Origin: Tritrichomonas musculus
Taxonomy: Eukaryota; Parabasalia; Tritrichomonadida; Tritrichomonadidae
NCBI GenBank assembly: GCA_039105265.1
Contig: JAPFFF010000005.1
Location: forward strand, 5,875,501-5,939,500
Reading direction: 5' to 3'
DNA length: 64,000 bases
Shown here in pieces: positions 1-8,826 of this stretch; positions within the stretch are counted from its first letter, which is position 1, and each line of letters opens with the position of its first letter. The notes under the pieces are model-generated. The model did no database searches and had not been told where the DNA came from. It saw only the letters and a list, made by a program, of their open reading frames with translations. The position numbers and the translations under genes are program-made.

Positions 1-663
1 TTGACCTTTTTTGACCATGATCTGACAAATTCAATTAAATCCCTTCTTGATAAAGAAGTGACTGAAGACATGTGCATTGAGTTTTCTTATTGCGATCCGA
101 TTGACAAATACACTGTTGATTTGACTGATTTCACGGACGTTACTGATGACTTAGATCATGAAGTAATTTTGCTTTCTGATTCGAATAAAAACGAATATCT
201 TTCAAAATTGAGTGAGTGGGTTTTTAACCTCTCAATTTCAAAAGAATTTGACGCCTTTTACAACGGTTTTATGAAGGCTAATGTTAACGAAATGTTTTTT
301 AAATGTTTTCGTCTTGATGAGCTTGATTTGATTGTTAGTGGTGCCGTTGAACGTGATTGGAATGACTTGAAAAAGGCCGCTTATTACGTTAGTTATGATA
401 AAGATTCACAAGTCATTGTCTGGTTTTGGGAGTACTTCATGAATCTTGAAGAAGAGAAAAAAATTAACGTGCTCAAGTTTATAACTGGCTCGTCTTCAAT
501 TCCAACTGAAGGATTGGGGTCGATTCGAATACGATTTACTAGATTGAAGGAGATTGATTGCTTACCATCAATCCACACTTGTTTTAAAGAAATTATTTTG
601 CCTGAATATACTTCTTACGAACAACTGGAACAAAAATGTAATTTAGCATTTGTTTATTTATGA
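1..663 (+). CDS. HECT-type E3 ubiquitin ligase, C-terminal part (5' end outside window)
   Basis: The frame is open from the window edge, so this is a 3' fragment of a longer gene. The last ~130 residues match the HECT C-lobe family pattern: LDELDLIVSG, then DWNDLKKAAYY, an I-V-W-F-W-E-Y-F helix, KVLKFITGSSSIP-like text (here NVLKFITGSSSIP), and LPSIHTCFKEIILPEY. The Cys of HTCF (residue 194 of the visible part, codon at 580-582) is the predicted ubiquitin-thioester cysteine. HECT ligases take ubiquitin from an E2 on this Cys and pass it to a substrate lysine. The substrate-binding N-terminal region is not in the window. The final codons (from about 635) lie in a 25-nt stretch repeated just downstream, so the extreme C-terminus may have been reshaped by a local duplication. 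Family confidence is high; substrate is unknown. Confidence 0.9.
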   Translation: MTFFDHDLTNSIKSLLDKEVTEDMCIEFSYCDPIDKYTVDLTDFTDVTDDLDHEVILLSDSNKNEYLSKLSEWVFNLSISKEFDAFYNGFMKANVNEMFFKCFRLDELDLIVSGAVERDWNDLKKAAYYVSYDKDSQVIVWFWEYFMNLEEEKKINVLKFITGSSSIPTEGLGSIRIRFTRLKEIDCLPSIHTCFKEIILPEYTSYEQLEQKCNLAFVYL

Positions 664-882
664 AAACATAATTCATACTTTTTTTTTATTTATCAATTCC
701 TAAATATCTTGAGTTAATGATGGAATTGAAACTTGAGTTAATGTAATTTAGCATTTGTTTATTTGTAAAAATATAATGTTTATAATTTTTTTTAAGTTTA
801 CTTTTTTCTTATCAATTCCTAAATATCTCGACAGAAACAGTTTCTTGTATGAAGATGGAATTGAAACTCCAGTTAATGATGT
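635..882. repeat. Imperfect tandem duplication at the HECT 3' end
   Basis: AATGTAATTTAGCATTTGTT followed by TATTT occurs at 635-659 and again at about 740-764. Each copy is followed after a T-rich spacer by TATCAATTCCTAAATATCT (about 694 and 820), then by GATGGAATTGAAACT and AGTTAATG. Copy 1 spans about 635-740 and copy 2 about 740-882, with an indel of about 20 nt. Copy 1 includes the last codons and stop of the HECT gene. Copy 2 is antisense to the 3' end of the broken BspA gene. This looks like a local duplication that joined two gene tails. Confidence 0.75.
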
Positions 883-1604
883 ACATCCAATGAATATAAG
901 TTCTCCAATAAATGTTATTGATGAAGGAATATAAACGTTAGTTAATGCTGTACATCCTTCAAAACAGTGGTCGCCAATTTCACTTACTGACGATGGAATC
1001 TCAATTTGAAGCAAACATCCTTTGAAAGGCTCATTTCCAAATATATTTACAGAAGATCGAATTGTGACTTGTACCAATGACATGCATCATTCAAATGCAG
1101 ATGATCATATCGAAATGGCCGAGGAAGGAATAACAATGCTTGCTAACGATGAACAATTAATGAAGGTTTACCATTTAATCATTTTAACAGAATTCGGAAT
1201 CGATATTGATGCAAGCGAAGAACAGTTTTTGAAGCACATTTGGCCAATCAATGCCACAGAAGAAGGAATTGTTACACTAGATAATGAAGAACAATCATTA
1301 AAGCAATGAGAACCAATTGAAATCACAAAATTGGGAATAACTACATCCATGAGTGATGAACATTCAGAAAAAGCTCCATCGTCCAATTTTGCAACTGATT
1401 CTGGAATGTTGATCTGCTTTAATGACGAGCAATGTCTAAAAGCGCAAAAATGCATCGATTTCAGAGAAGAAGACAATGTTACTTGAATTAATGATGAGCA
1501 TTTGTAAAATGTCCAATCGTCTATTTTAGCGACAAACGGAGGAATTGAAATTTGAACTGATGAAGAACAACCACAAAATGCAGATTTACCAATTGATGTA
1601 TAAT
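769..1604 (-). pseudogene. Broken BspA-type leucine-rich repeat gene
   Basis: Reading the minus strand from about 1604 gives consecutive BspA repeats of about 23 residues, for example IGKSAFCGCSS, FYKCSSLIQVTL, FRHCSSLKQINIPESVAKL, FSECSSLMDVVIP, FNDCSSLSSVTIPSSVALIG and FEGCTALTNVYIPSSITFIG. One frame carries the whole run, but it contains at least three in-frame stops between about 1083 and 1168 (after MIKW, after IPSSAISI and after SSAFE). No convincing start or N-terminal domain is present upstream. This is a decayed host gene of the trichomonad BspA family, whose intact members are thought to act at the cell surface or in protein binding. The two open pieces (1168-1476 and 748-1083) could be mistaken for short genes. 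Confidence 0.85.
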
Positions 1605-1901
1605 CTATGCAATCAATTAATAATTATATAATTTCAAAAGTTCCAAAATTTTTCACTAATTTGAATAATTTCATTCAATATTTGACGATTTTGGAAGAAA
1701 CAGAAAAATTGAATTTAATTAAAATTAGCGGTGAAAAAGATGGATACTTGATTCCTTGCACAAAAGACTAATATCAAATTAATATATTGTCAGATTTAAC
1801 TGAAATTTGTTTAAATCAATTGATTTTTGTAATCAAGTTAGAGCTTTTGATGATTTTGTAATTGAAATTAGATATTTATCACCACTTTTTGAAGGACTAT
1901 A

Positions 1902-2008
1902 TAAACTTTGTTTTTTAATTTTCACGTGTTAAAAATAAATCATTCAATATTTGAAATAAATTCTTAGAAACCGTAAGTTTACACGCGAAAATTAAAAAAC
2001 AAAGTTTA
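1902..2008. repeat. Fold-back inverted repeat, MITE-like
   Basis: The left arm 1902-1930 (TAAACTTTGTTTTTTAATTT then TCACGTGTT) and the right arm 1980-2008 are reverse complements over about 27 of 29 bases, separated by about 49 bases. The whole unit is about 107 bp. It lies between two BspA fragments and has no coding potential. It could be a small non-autonomous transposon derivative or a hairpin at an old recombination junction. Confidence 0.7.
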
Positions 2009-2016
2009 AATCAGTA

Positions 2017-2259
2017 TTGATATTTAAAAAAGAACAATTTGATAATAAAAATGATGTTCAAATTGTCATTTTTATATCCAAAATTGAAGTAACAGATTTG
2101 CGGTTTTCAAATGATAAAAGCTTCACCAAAATCAAATTAGATGACTCCATAATTTCAATTAGAAGAAAAAGGAATAGAAATTCTTATTCAGGTTCATTTC
2201 AGTATTGCACATCATTAAACAAGATTTTGATTCCTGCTTCAGTCACATCATTTTATTGA
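2017..2259 (+). pseudogene. BspA-type repeat fragment
   Basis: This short open stretch has no ATG at its left edge. Its C-terminal half reads as one BspA repeat: IKLDDSIISI, then SGSFQYCTSLNKILIPASVTSF and a stop. The N-terminal half (KKEQFDNKNDVQIVIF and onward) resembles the low-complexity lead-ins of trichomonad BspA/ankyrin genes. Upstream at about 1621-1770 on the same strand there is another short open stretch (FTNLNNFIQYLTILEETEKL, ending LIPCTKD). Together they suggest the 5' remnant of a lost plus-strand gene, opposite in orientation to the broken BspA gene at 769-1604. Confidence 0.55.
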
Positions 2260-2431
2260 CGTATTTTTTGGCGTTATTTTGAAAGATATGATTTCCTTTT
2301 TTTTAAATATTGTCATATCTTGTTATATTAATTAAAACGACATAAATAAAATAAATAATATTCTTATTATAACAATTATATATATTTTAAAAAGCAATTT
2401 TAATTTGAAATAATTGCTCCCGGGCCTAAAT

Positions 2432-2605
2432 GCCTTTAAGATTTCCGCCAATGAATAAAAAAATTCCGCCAGTACCAGCAAAATAGGCCTTGGAGGAATC
2501 ATTATATGAAATTGAGGGGGTGATTTTTACTGAAGCCCAAAAAAGATTAAGCAACAAAGATGATTCAGCAAAAAAATTAGGGGAGCGACAAATGTCCCTT
2601 CTTTA
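2432..2605 (+). pseudogene. Coding-like remnant abutting a TIR element
   Basis: From about 2429 the sequence is richer in GC than its surroundings and reads MPLRFPPMNKKIPPVPAK, a stop, then ALEESLYEIEGVIFTEAQKR and LSNKDDSAKKLG in the same frame. It runs straight into the outer inverted-repeat element starting at 2588. I do not recognise the protein. The single interrupting stop and the abutting repeat suggest a gene tail that was cut by the insertion. It may equally be chance openness. Confidence 0.35.
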
Positions 2606-5053
2606 ACGGTCATTTTTAACGGTTATAGTATATATTTACCTGTAAAAACAACGAGAGATGTGAATTTTATGATAAATTACGCATAAAATGTTTTAACAAT
2701 GCTAGGTTACAAAAATGTTTATAAGACGAATTCAAAAAAACTGAAAATTCAGATAAAAATTAGAATATGATTTATCCAAAAAAAAAAAAAAACTTAATAA
2801 ATTAGTCGAAATGTTAACGTTAACATTATACAAAAGATATTTATTTAAATTAAAACAAAATATTCTTCTATATTAGGAAATAATATTATTAGTAATTTCT
2901 TTATCTACATTTATAAAAATATTTTTAAGTTAAATAGCATGTGAAGTTCTTATAAATAGTTTTGTTTGATGTTTTCATGGGCAAAAAAGTTGAATGCATC
3001 TATTTCAAATTTTCTTGAAAAAAGTGTGAATAGGTGGTCATGGGTTTTTTAATAAAAATATTTTTTTTTTCCATCATTGCTAAAACAAAGTAATTTCTTT
3101 TTATCAAATGATTTTTTAATTATATAATTACATATTTATCAAATATATGTAAGGAAATGCTTTAAAATTTGAAAATTACTTCGATCTTTACTAAAAAGTA
3201 ATCGAATATTATAATACCCCCAACTCGCTACAAATGAAAATTTTTTTGTACGTTATTAAGATAAATTTTAACGAATTAAATTTGAATGAAATTGTGAGAG
3301 ATAATTGAATGAAAAAACGTATAAAATTAAAAAATAGCTCATAAGTAAAGAAGAAAAAAAGATTTTTAAAAACGAATATCAATTTTATTAAGAGTATGTC
3401 AAGATGCTTTAGTGATAGTAAAATGAAGAAAAAAGAAGATGATAAAATTGTAATTATCTAAATATTCTGTTAAAATGAAAGAGATATGCAAAAATTGCTT
3501 ATTGATTAATATTGCTTACCCTAAGTACCTGATATTTATGCAATTAATAGCGCTCCGATTTTTTTTTTCCTCGTTTCTAAGAAAATAAATTGCAAATTAT
3601 TCTGGCGGCTTTTAGTTTTTTCCAATTTGGTATGAGAAAATATAATGTTGCTTTAAAGGTGTATTTAATCATTAAAACATAAATTAAAAATTTTCACTTT
3701 TTTCCTCCAAAATCATATTATTTGTAATTTTTACAAAGAATTAAAAGAAATTTAAATATGAATCACCTCCCATGTAATTTGGGACCAATAGTAGAATTAA
3801 ATGAATAAATAAAATTGGCAGCGATATAAGAAGGTTATTAGATTTGAATAAAATGTTGGAGTATTGTTTAAATTTCGAGTAAAAAGCCACAATTATTGCT
3901 ATATTTGTATAATATAAGTTATTTTATAATGTAAAACTGGCTTTAAACGTAGAAAAAAAATTCGAATATTTGTTGGCGAAAAATTAAAGAGAAGAAAACA
4001 GGTAAAAATAAGAAAAGGCAAAACATTAATTAAAAAAGAAAAGATTAGATGAAGAAAAAAGCAATTTATATAATCAAATTTAAGTGAAATGTTTGATTTT
4101 CAAATCTCTGGAAATAATGAAGAAAATGCTGGTTTTGGAGTGAAGCAGCGTATTAAAAAGTTAAAATCAAGTAATAAAAAATATATTTTGTATCAAAAAA
4201 TTGAGTTTGAGCGTAAAAGAATTTGGAAAAATTAAGAGATGATAACCCTGAAAGAGGATATATTAAAGATCTAACGTCGTTCAATTGATTTATCAATAAG
4301 AAAACCCTGAATTAGCTTGAATAAAGGATATTGATCTTGAAAATCGGTCTTTGTTATTTGCCAAATATGACCAACTTGGCACTTTTTTTACTATAAAAGA
4401 TATAAAAAAATGATATTTCCTTATTTACTCTATATCAATAATGTTATTAGACTATAAACCATATAATTTCAATTTTAATTTATATAGTTATTTAGTATTT
4501 ATCTAAAAAAAATTGGTGTTAAGTTGTTTAAGAATAAAATTGTTAACTTGATAAAAATTTTTCATTTTTTTAGTTAACAAAAAATATGATAACAATAACG
4601 TACAAAAAAATTATCATTTGTAGCGAGTTGGGGGTATATTCAGTTTGAATTTTATTAGAAGAATCTATTATATTATGCAAAGAACTAATTCTACTTTTGT
4701 CTTTTTAAGTTTTCGATCATATTTTTTAGGTTTATCAAATATTTTTGCCTTTGAAAATTGCGATTTTTTAACAAAATTATAATTTTTTATTGTAAAAAGC
4801 ACTAAAAATAAAGATTTATTCATTTTAATACTATTTTAAATAAAATATATTAAATGAATAATTCACATTTTCTTATGCAATGAGTAAGGATATTTGTAAC
4901 CTCATTTATAAAAATAAAAAAAGATTTTCTATATGTTTGACCGTTATTAATGACCGTTAAAGTAGAGACAAATGGAGCAGCGACAAATGTCCCTACTTCA
5001 CCTCACAAATTTAATAGCCGTTAAAAATGACCGTTAAAGTAGGGACATTTGTA
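2588..5053. mobile_element. Outer TIR element, non-autonomous, with a nested insertion
   Basis: The left end 2588-2622 (ACAAATGTCCCTTCTTTAAC...) and the right end 5019-5053 are reverse complements at 34 of 35 bases. A second, diverged inverted copy of the end lies at 4941-4975, and a direct copy of the outer 16 bases (ACAAATGTCCCTACTT) lies at 4984-4999. The last ~70 bp (4984-5053) is therefore a small fold-back of its own, and two element ends are stacked at the right border. No open reading frame of note lies inside. It is a DNA-transposon-like or MITE-like element of unknown superfamily. It encloses a second element at 3215-4636. Confidence 0.8.
3215..4636. mobile_element. Inner TIR element of 1.4 kb, nested in the outer element
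   Basis: The ends 3215-3257 (TACCCCCAACTCGCTACAAA...) and 4594-4636 are reverse complements at 42 of 43 bases. If the outermost TA on each side is target DNA, the ends read CCCCCAACTCGC and the target is TA, as in Tc1/mariner-like insertions. That assignment is tentative. The interior is AT-rich without a long frame; a few coding-like bits on the plus strand (about 4085-4240) are interrupted. The near-identical ends suggest a fairly recent insertion compared with the decayed interior, or a deletion derivative mobilised in trans. Confidence 0.85.
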
Positions 5054-5181
5054 ATTTCCCTAAAAATTAATAGCAGTTATGAATTAAAAGTAAAAAAAAA
5101 AAGCTTTCACCAACCTTGGACAATAAGTTATTCATTGATTATGAATATTGTGAATTTAAATTTAAAATCGTTTAATATTTT

Positions 5182-5868
5182 TTATTCTTTATCTTTTTTA
5201 GACTTCTTCTCTTTTCTTTTTTCTTTCCATTGCTTAAATTTGCTAACTTTCTTTGTTTTATGCGGTTTTTCTTCAGTATCTTGGAATTGAATATTATGAA
5301 GAGCAATATGCATTGCTCGTTCAAAAACTTCTTTTACATTATATTTTGAATCTGCATCGCATTCGATATAATCTATAGATTGAATTTTTCTTCTCATTTC
5401 ATCGCCTATTCTACTTGGTACAGGTTCCCAGCCTTTAGATTTGTATTCATCATAGTGCTCTTGAAATGAATCTCGAAGAGCTGAATTTCCTCCAACAAGA
5501 ATAAATTTGGGATCTGGACAGTTCATTTTTAATTCTGGCACCCATATGTTTTCAATGTTTTCTAGCGATGTTGGACTAATAAGCGAGAAGAATAAAATAA
5601 AAACATCTGTTTGTGGATATGATAATGCCCTCACTTTTGGATAATCCTCTAGACATGCCAAATCAAGTAATTGAAGGTCGTATTCCTGATCTTCAAATAT
5701 AGTTCTAAATTTATAATCGGCCGTAAAACAAGGTGCAATCTCGCATTTTAAATCATCAATTGCATATGTGTAAAGGAGATTAGTTTTTTCTGATTTGCGA
5801 TCTTCACTCAATTTTATAGAATCTCCAACAACTACAAATTTAAGACCTGATAGTTAGAAATAACAAAA
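5182..5868 (-). CDS. Rho-family-like pseudo-GTPase (start codon not found)
   Basis: The frame is open on the minus strand from about 5866 and has no ATG. It begins GLKFVVVGD, as in Rho beta-1, but the P-loop is SIKLSEDRKSEKT instead of GAVGKT, an insertion of about seven residues. DTAGQEDY is DLACLEDY, TQID is GNSA, and the G5 text is ECDAD. Core Rho text is otherwise clear: YPKVRALSYPQTDVFILFFS, SPTSLENI, WVPELK and VFERAMHIAL. The C-terminus is a long Lys-rich tail (KQWKEKRKEKKSKKDKE) with no CaaX box. So nucleotide binding and lipidation are both doubtful; a basic membrane-binding scaffold is possible. A motif TTCTAACTATCAG just upstream (5847-5859) resembles trichomonad 3' splice sites, so a first exon may be missing from this reading. 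From a TTG at 5811 the frame is 209 residues. Confidence 0.7.
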
Positions 5869-6486
5869 TGAATACACTTCTTTATATACCCTTTGTTCCC
5901 AAGTGAACTTTGAAATAAAAGTTTTTCAATGAGATCTCAATTTTTTAGACAAATATAGTCACCCCAATAAGTTTTGATAGAAAACAAATTCAAAAAGGGT
6001 TTATTACACTTTTATTCCAAGAAAAAGTTGTTTTTCTTTTTTTAAAAAGTTACGGTTTTCTATCAAAACGTAATTATTAATTATATTTAATAGATTTTTG
6101 AAAAGTTAAGCTTATATATGTCTGAATTTTTCAATTTTTTTTTTGAGAAATTTGCAAAACCAAGTATGAATTAATATCGAATTGAATTGAAAACATGTTC
6201 TCAATTTATCTCAATTTCTGCCACGATTTCGTTCAGAAAAAATTTAATAGGATGAATAAATATACTCTCAATTTAACATATATTCAGAAAAGTAAATATG
6301 GATTCCTATACAAAAAAAGTGCATTTTTTTTTTTAATGAATAAGAAAGATTAGCTTTGTTGAATATAATAAAATTCTTTTAAATAAAATTTATTTATTAT
6401 ATTTCTTAGTAATTTTAGTTGGTGATGCCTTGTACACCAAACACATCCCAATACAATATAAAATACAAAATATAAAAAAAACTTAA
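5869..6486. other. Intergenic; one small inverted repeat
   Basis: This AT-rich spacer separates two minus-strand genes. It holds a perfect 15-base inverted repeat, GTTTTGATAGAAAAC at 5971-5985 and its reverse complement at 6055-6069, about 70 bases apart. No ATG on the minus strand lies close enough to serve the pseudo-GTPase. Nothing else is recognisable. Confidence 0.6.
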
Positions 6487-7518
6487 TCATTGTGGTTGAG
6501 GAGCGACCATTTGCTCCATTTCAACAAGTTGGGTATGAATTTTATCTACTTTTTGAATATTTTGGTCATTCTTTACTTCTTCATCCATATTTTGTTTAGA
6601 CATTCTCATAGGCAAATTTAATGACGCAAACATTTTATCAAATTCATGATTCATCGATTCAATATGATTTCGTGTGTCTGATCCAATTGCATTAAAGTTG
6701 ACAATACCGTCAAAAATGTTTTGCAGCTCATTACATGCTAGAAGCATCTTTCTCTTTGTAGAAAGAAGGCCATTAATACCCATTGCTGATGGAGGAAGTA
6801 TATTTTGGAACAGATTATAAACCCAACTATTAAGATCAACAAGTCTCTGTGAAAAAGCTTCAGCATTAAAATCTTCAGAATTAAAAATTAATGCTGCCTT
6901 TGATTGGTGTTCAGCGGTTTTTCTGATATAATCAATGTAAGCTTTGACTTTATGAACAGCACTTATTGCTAATGTTGGCTTTGGTTCAGCAAAGTGAAGT
7001 CCAAGTGCATACAAATTTTGAGATAAGAGAGCATATCTTGAGCTCATTAAATTGAATTGATTTTGAACTCCTCCTGATGCAATGCTGCAAAACAAAGTTA
7101 TAAATAATTTCCATTCTTTGATCATTTGATTACCAACTTTGAAAAGGGCAGCAGATGGATGAATTGAAGGATCTTTAGAAGGGCGTAAATTATTAAATAA
7201 TGTACGTGCATGACGGCTAAAATCATTAAATTGATGATCAACACGAGCAAATTGATTTAAAAATTCAGGATCAGTCTCATCAAGGAAACATCTCCTCGAG
7301 AAATCGTGTACAGATTCAGAAAGATCAGACCAACAATCAAGTGTAGGTTGCATACGTGCAGTTGAAGTCATATATGTTCTTTTGGATCTGGCAGATAAAG
7401 ATTTGATATTTGGAGATCTTTGTGTAGAAGCAAGCTTATCTTCGCGTCTAGACATAGTTGCTGATTGTCGAGGTCGAATTGGATGCGTAAAATTCATAAA
7501 ATCTAGAGGATCCTTCAT
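6487..7518 (-). CDS. Hypothetical protein, predicted helical, 343 residues
   Basis: The frame starts at ATG (7516-7518) and ends TAA-like after QMVAPQPQ. I do not recognise a family. The first ~55 residues are basic and rich in Ser, Arg and Thr (TMSRREDKLASTQRSPNIKS, SARSKRTYMTSTARMQ), which suggests a disordered, possibly phosphorylated lead. Residues ~60-300 look mostly alpha-helical with regular hydrophobic spacing and no membrane segment or signal peptide. The last ~35 residues are acidic and Gln/Met-rich. It could be a cytoskeletal or scaffold protein, but nothing in the sequence proves this. A 330-bp AT-rich gap separates its start from the divergent membrane-protein gene at 7850. Confidence 0.7.
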   Translation of the reverse strand: MKDPLDFMNFTHPIRPRQSATMSRREDKLASTQRSPNIKSLSARSKRTYMTSTARMQPTLDCWSDLSESVHDFSRRCFLDETDPEFLNQFARVDHQFNDFSRHARTLFNNLRPSKDPSIHPSAALFKVGNQMIKEWKLFITLFCSIASGGVQNQFNLMSSRYALLSQNLYALGLHFAEPKPTLAISAVHKVKAYIDYIRKTAEHQSKAALIFNSEDFNAEAFSQRLVDLNSWVYNLFQNILPPSAMGINGLLSTKRKMLLACNELQNIFDGIVNFNAIGSDTRNHIESMNHEFDKMFASLNLPMRMSKQNMDEEVKNDQNIQKVDKIHTQLVEMEQMVAPQPQ

Positions 7519-7849
7519 TTTTTTAGTGCTGCAATTCTAATAAATTAACGTATTGTGCCAAAAGTTTGTTTTATAACATTCAAAAAATTGTTTGGATAAA
7601 ATACCTAAGACAAACTTTTTTTATTGATTAATTTAAAAAGTGGAAAAGAATAATCAAATATTTTTATTTTCATATTTTGAATTCAAAATAGTTCAATAAA
7701 TCATTTTTAATGATTATCAAACTTATTATTATTCAGAAAAATAATTATATTAAAACTAAAATTTTAATCAAAGGAGGAAATAAGAAATTTAAATTATAAA
7801 AAATAAATAAACGGCCATATAAAAATTTCTTAGCATTTGATTAATAAAG
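7519..7849. other. Divergent intergenic spacer
   Basis: This 331-bp AT-rich spacer lies between the starts of the minus-strand gene at 7518 and the plus-strand gene at 7850, so it must carry both promoters. I see no clear shared motif, RNA gene or repeat. Confidence 0.5.
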
Positions 7850-8395
7850 ATGGACTTTTTTGATCACTTACTCGATTTCTTTACAATTGTACTTGGTGGA
7901 GGATGCGTTATTTTGCTAAGTATTTCATCAATTTTATGTTCTTTATCAGCTTTACTTTCAATATCAGAAGAAAACCGCTTTTTCTTCGAAAGAACTTTAA
8001 AAACAGTAGGAATTTTAATTTCATTTTTTGGGCTTCTTCTTCCATTTAAAAACATCACTTTCTTTGCAACTTTAATTTGTTTTTGGTGGACTTCTTTAAT
8101 TTTTAATTTAATACCTCTTTTTCAAATTATTCAATTTACTATAGCATCAGCTTTATCAGTATTCTATTGGTTCTACTATGTAATATCTAGCGATGATATT
8201 GCTCTACAAAAAATATCTGATATCATAATATTTGTTATATTTCCATTCATTTTTACTCTCACTAATTTTTCCAGAGGTGCAGACTCACTTTCTGTTAAAG
8301 ATAAAACAAGTGCTCCAGGACCGAAAATACCTCTTCGATCTTTTAATAACAAATGCATATCATTTTTGAACCAACTCTTCCCACAGACTAACTAG
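7850..8395 (+). CDS. Small multi-spanning membrane protein, 181 residues
   Basis: ATG at 7850. The protein is very hydrophobic, with about five predicted membrane segments: ~9-37 (FFTIVLGGGCVILLSISSIL), ~50-66 (VGILISFFGLLLPF), ~69-88 (FFATLICFWWTSLIFNLIPL), ~91-112 and ~121-139 (IIIFVIFPFIFTLTNF). A short hydrophilic Lys/Ser/Pro-containing tail of ~40 residues follows. There is no cleavable signal peptide and I recognise no family. Topology, loops and tail suggest an endomembrane or plasma-membrane protein of unknown function. The smooth open frame and codon use like its neighbours support a real gene. Confidence 0.65.
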   Translation: MDFFDHLLDFFTIVLGGGCVILLSISSILCSLSALLSISEENRFFFERTLKTVGILISFFGLLLPFKNITFFATLICFWWTSLIFNLIPLFQIIQFTIASALSVFYWFYYVISSDDIALQKISDIIIFVIFPFIFTLTNFSRGADSLSVKDKTSAPGPKIPLRSFNNKCISFLNQLFPQTN

Positions 8396-8826
8396 ATTTT
8401 TATTAATATTTAAAATTCTATTAAATTATAAATGTTCTATCATAATAAACCATTTAAATAGTATTTCACGATAATTTGTTCCTTCACAGTAATCAACTCA
8501 AATATATTCAGATTTATAATTATATTTATATTTAATCAAAACAAATAAATATAATATTTCATTTAAAATATTTAATAATATTTGAAATATCTAATATTTT
8601 TATTTTGCCTGAATAATAACATTAACTTTTTTAATTAATATCTTTTTTTTTTGTCCTTTACTTTTTTTTCCTTCTTGAGTTAATTTCATTATTTTGGTTC
8701 ATGACATTCAATATATATTGAGAGAGATAAAATAAATTATATAATAAAACAATTTAATTCTACTTTACAAAACCAAACATCAAATAAAAGATACTATTTC
8801 AAATAGAAAGAATAATAATAAAAAAA
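8396..8826. other. Convergent intergenic spacer
   Basis: This AT-rich stretch lies between two convergent genes. It contains short A and T runs that could serve as 3' processing signals for both. No RNA gene, repeat or reading frame of note is visible. Confidence 0.5.

Noticed and set aside
1022-1309. 95-codon plus-strand frame over the broken BspA gene
   Set aside because: Antisense shadow of BspA repeats. No independent homology.
5027-5290. 87-codon plus-strand frame at the right element border
   Set aside because: It overlaps the element end and then runs antisense to the pseudo-GTPase tail.
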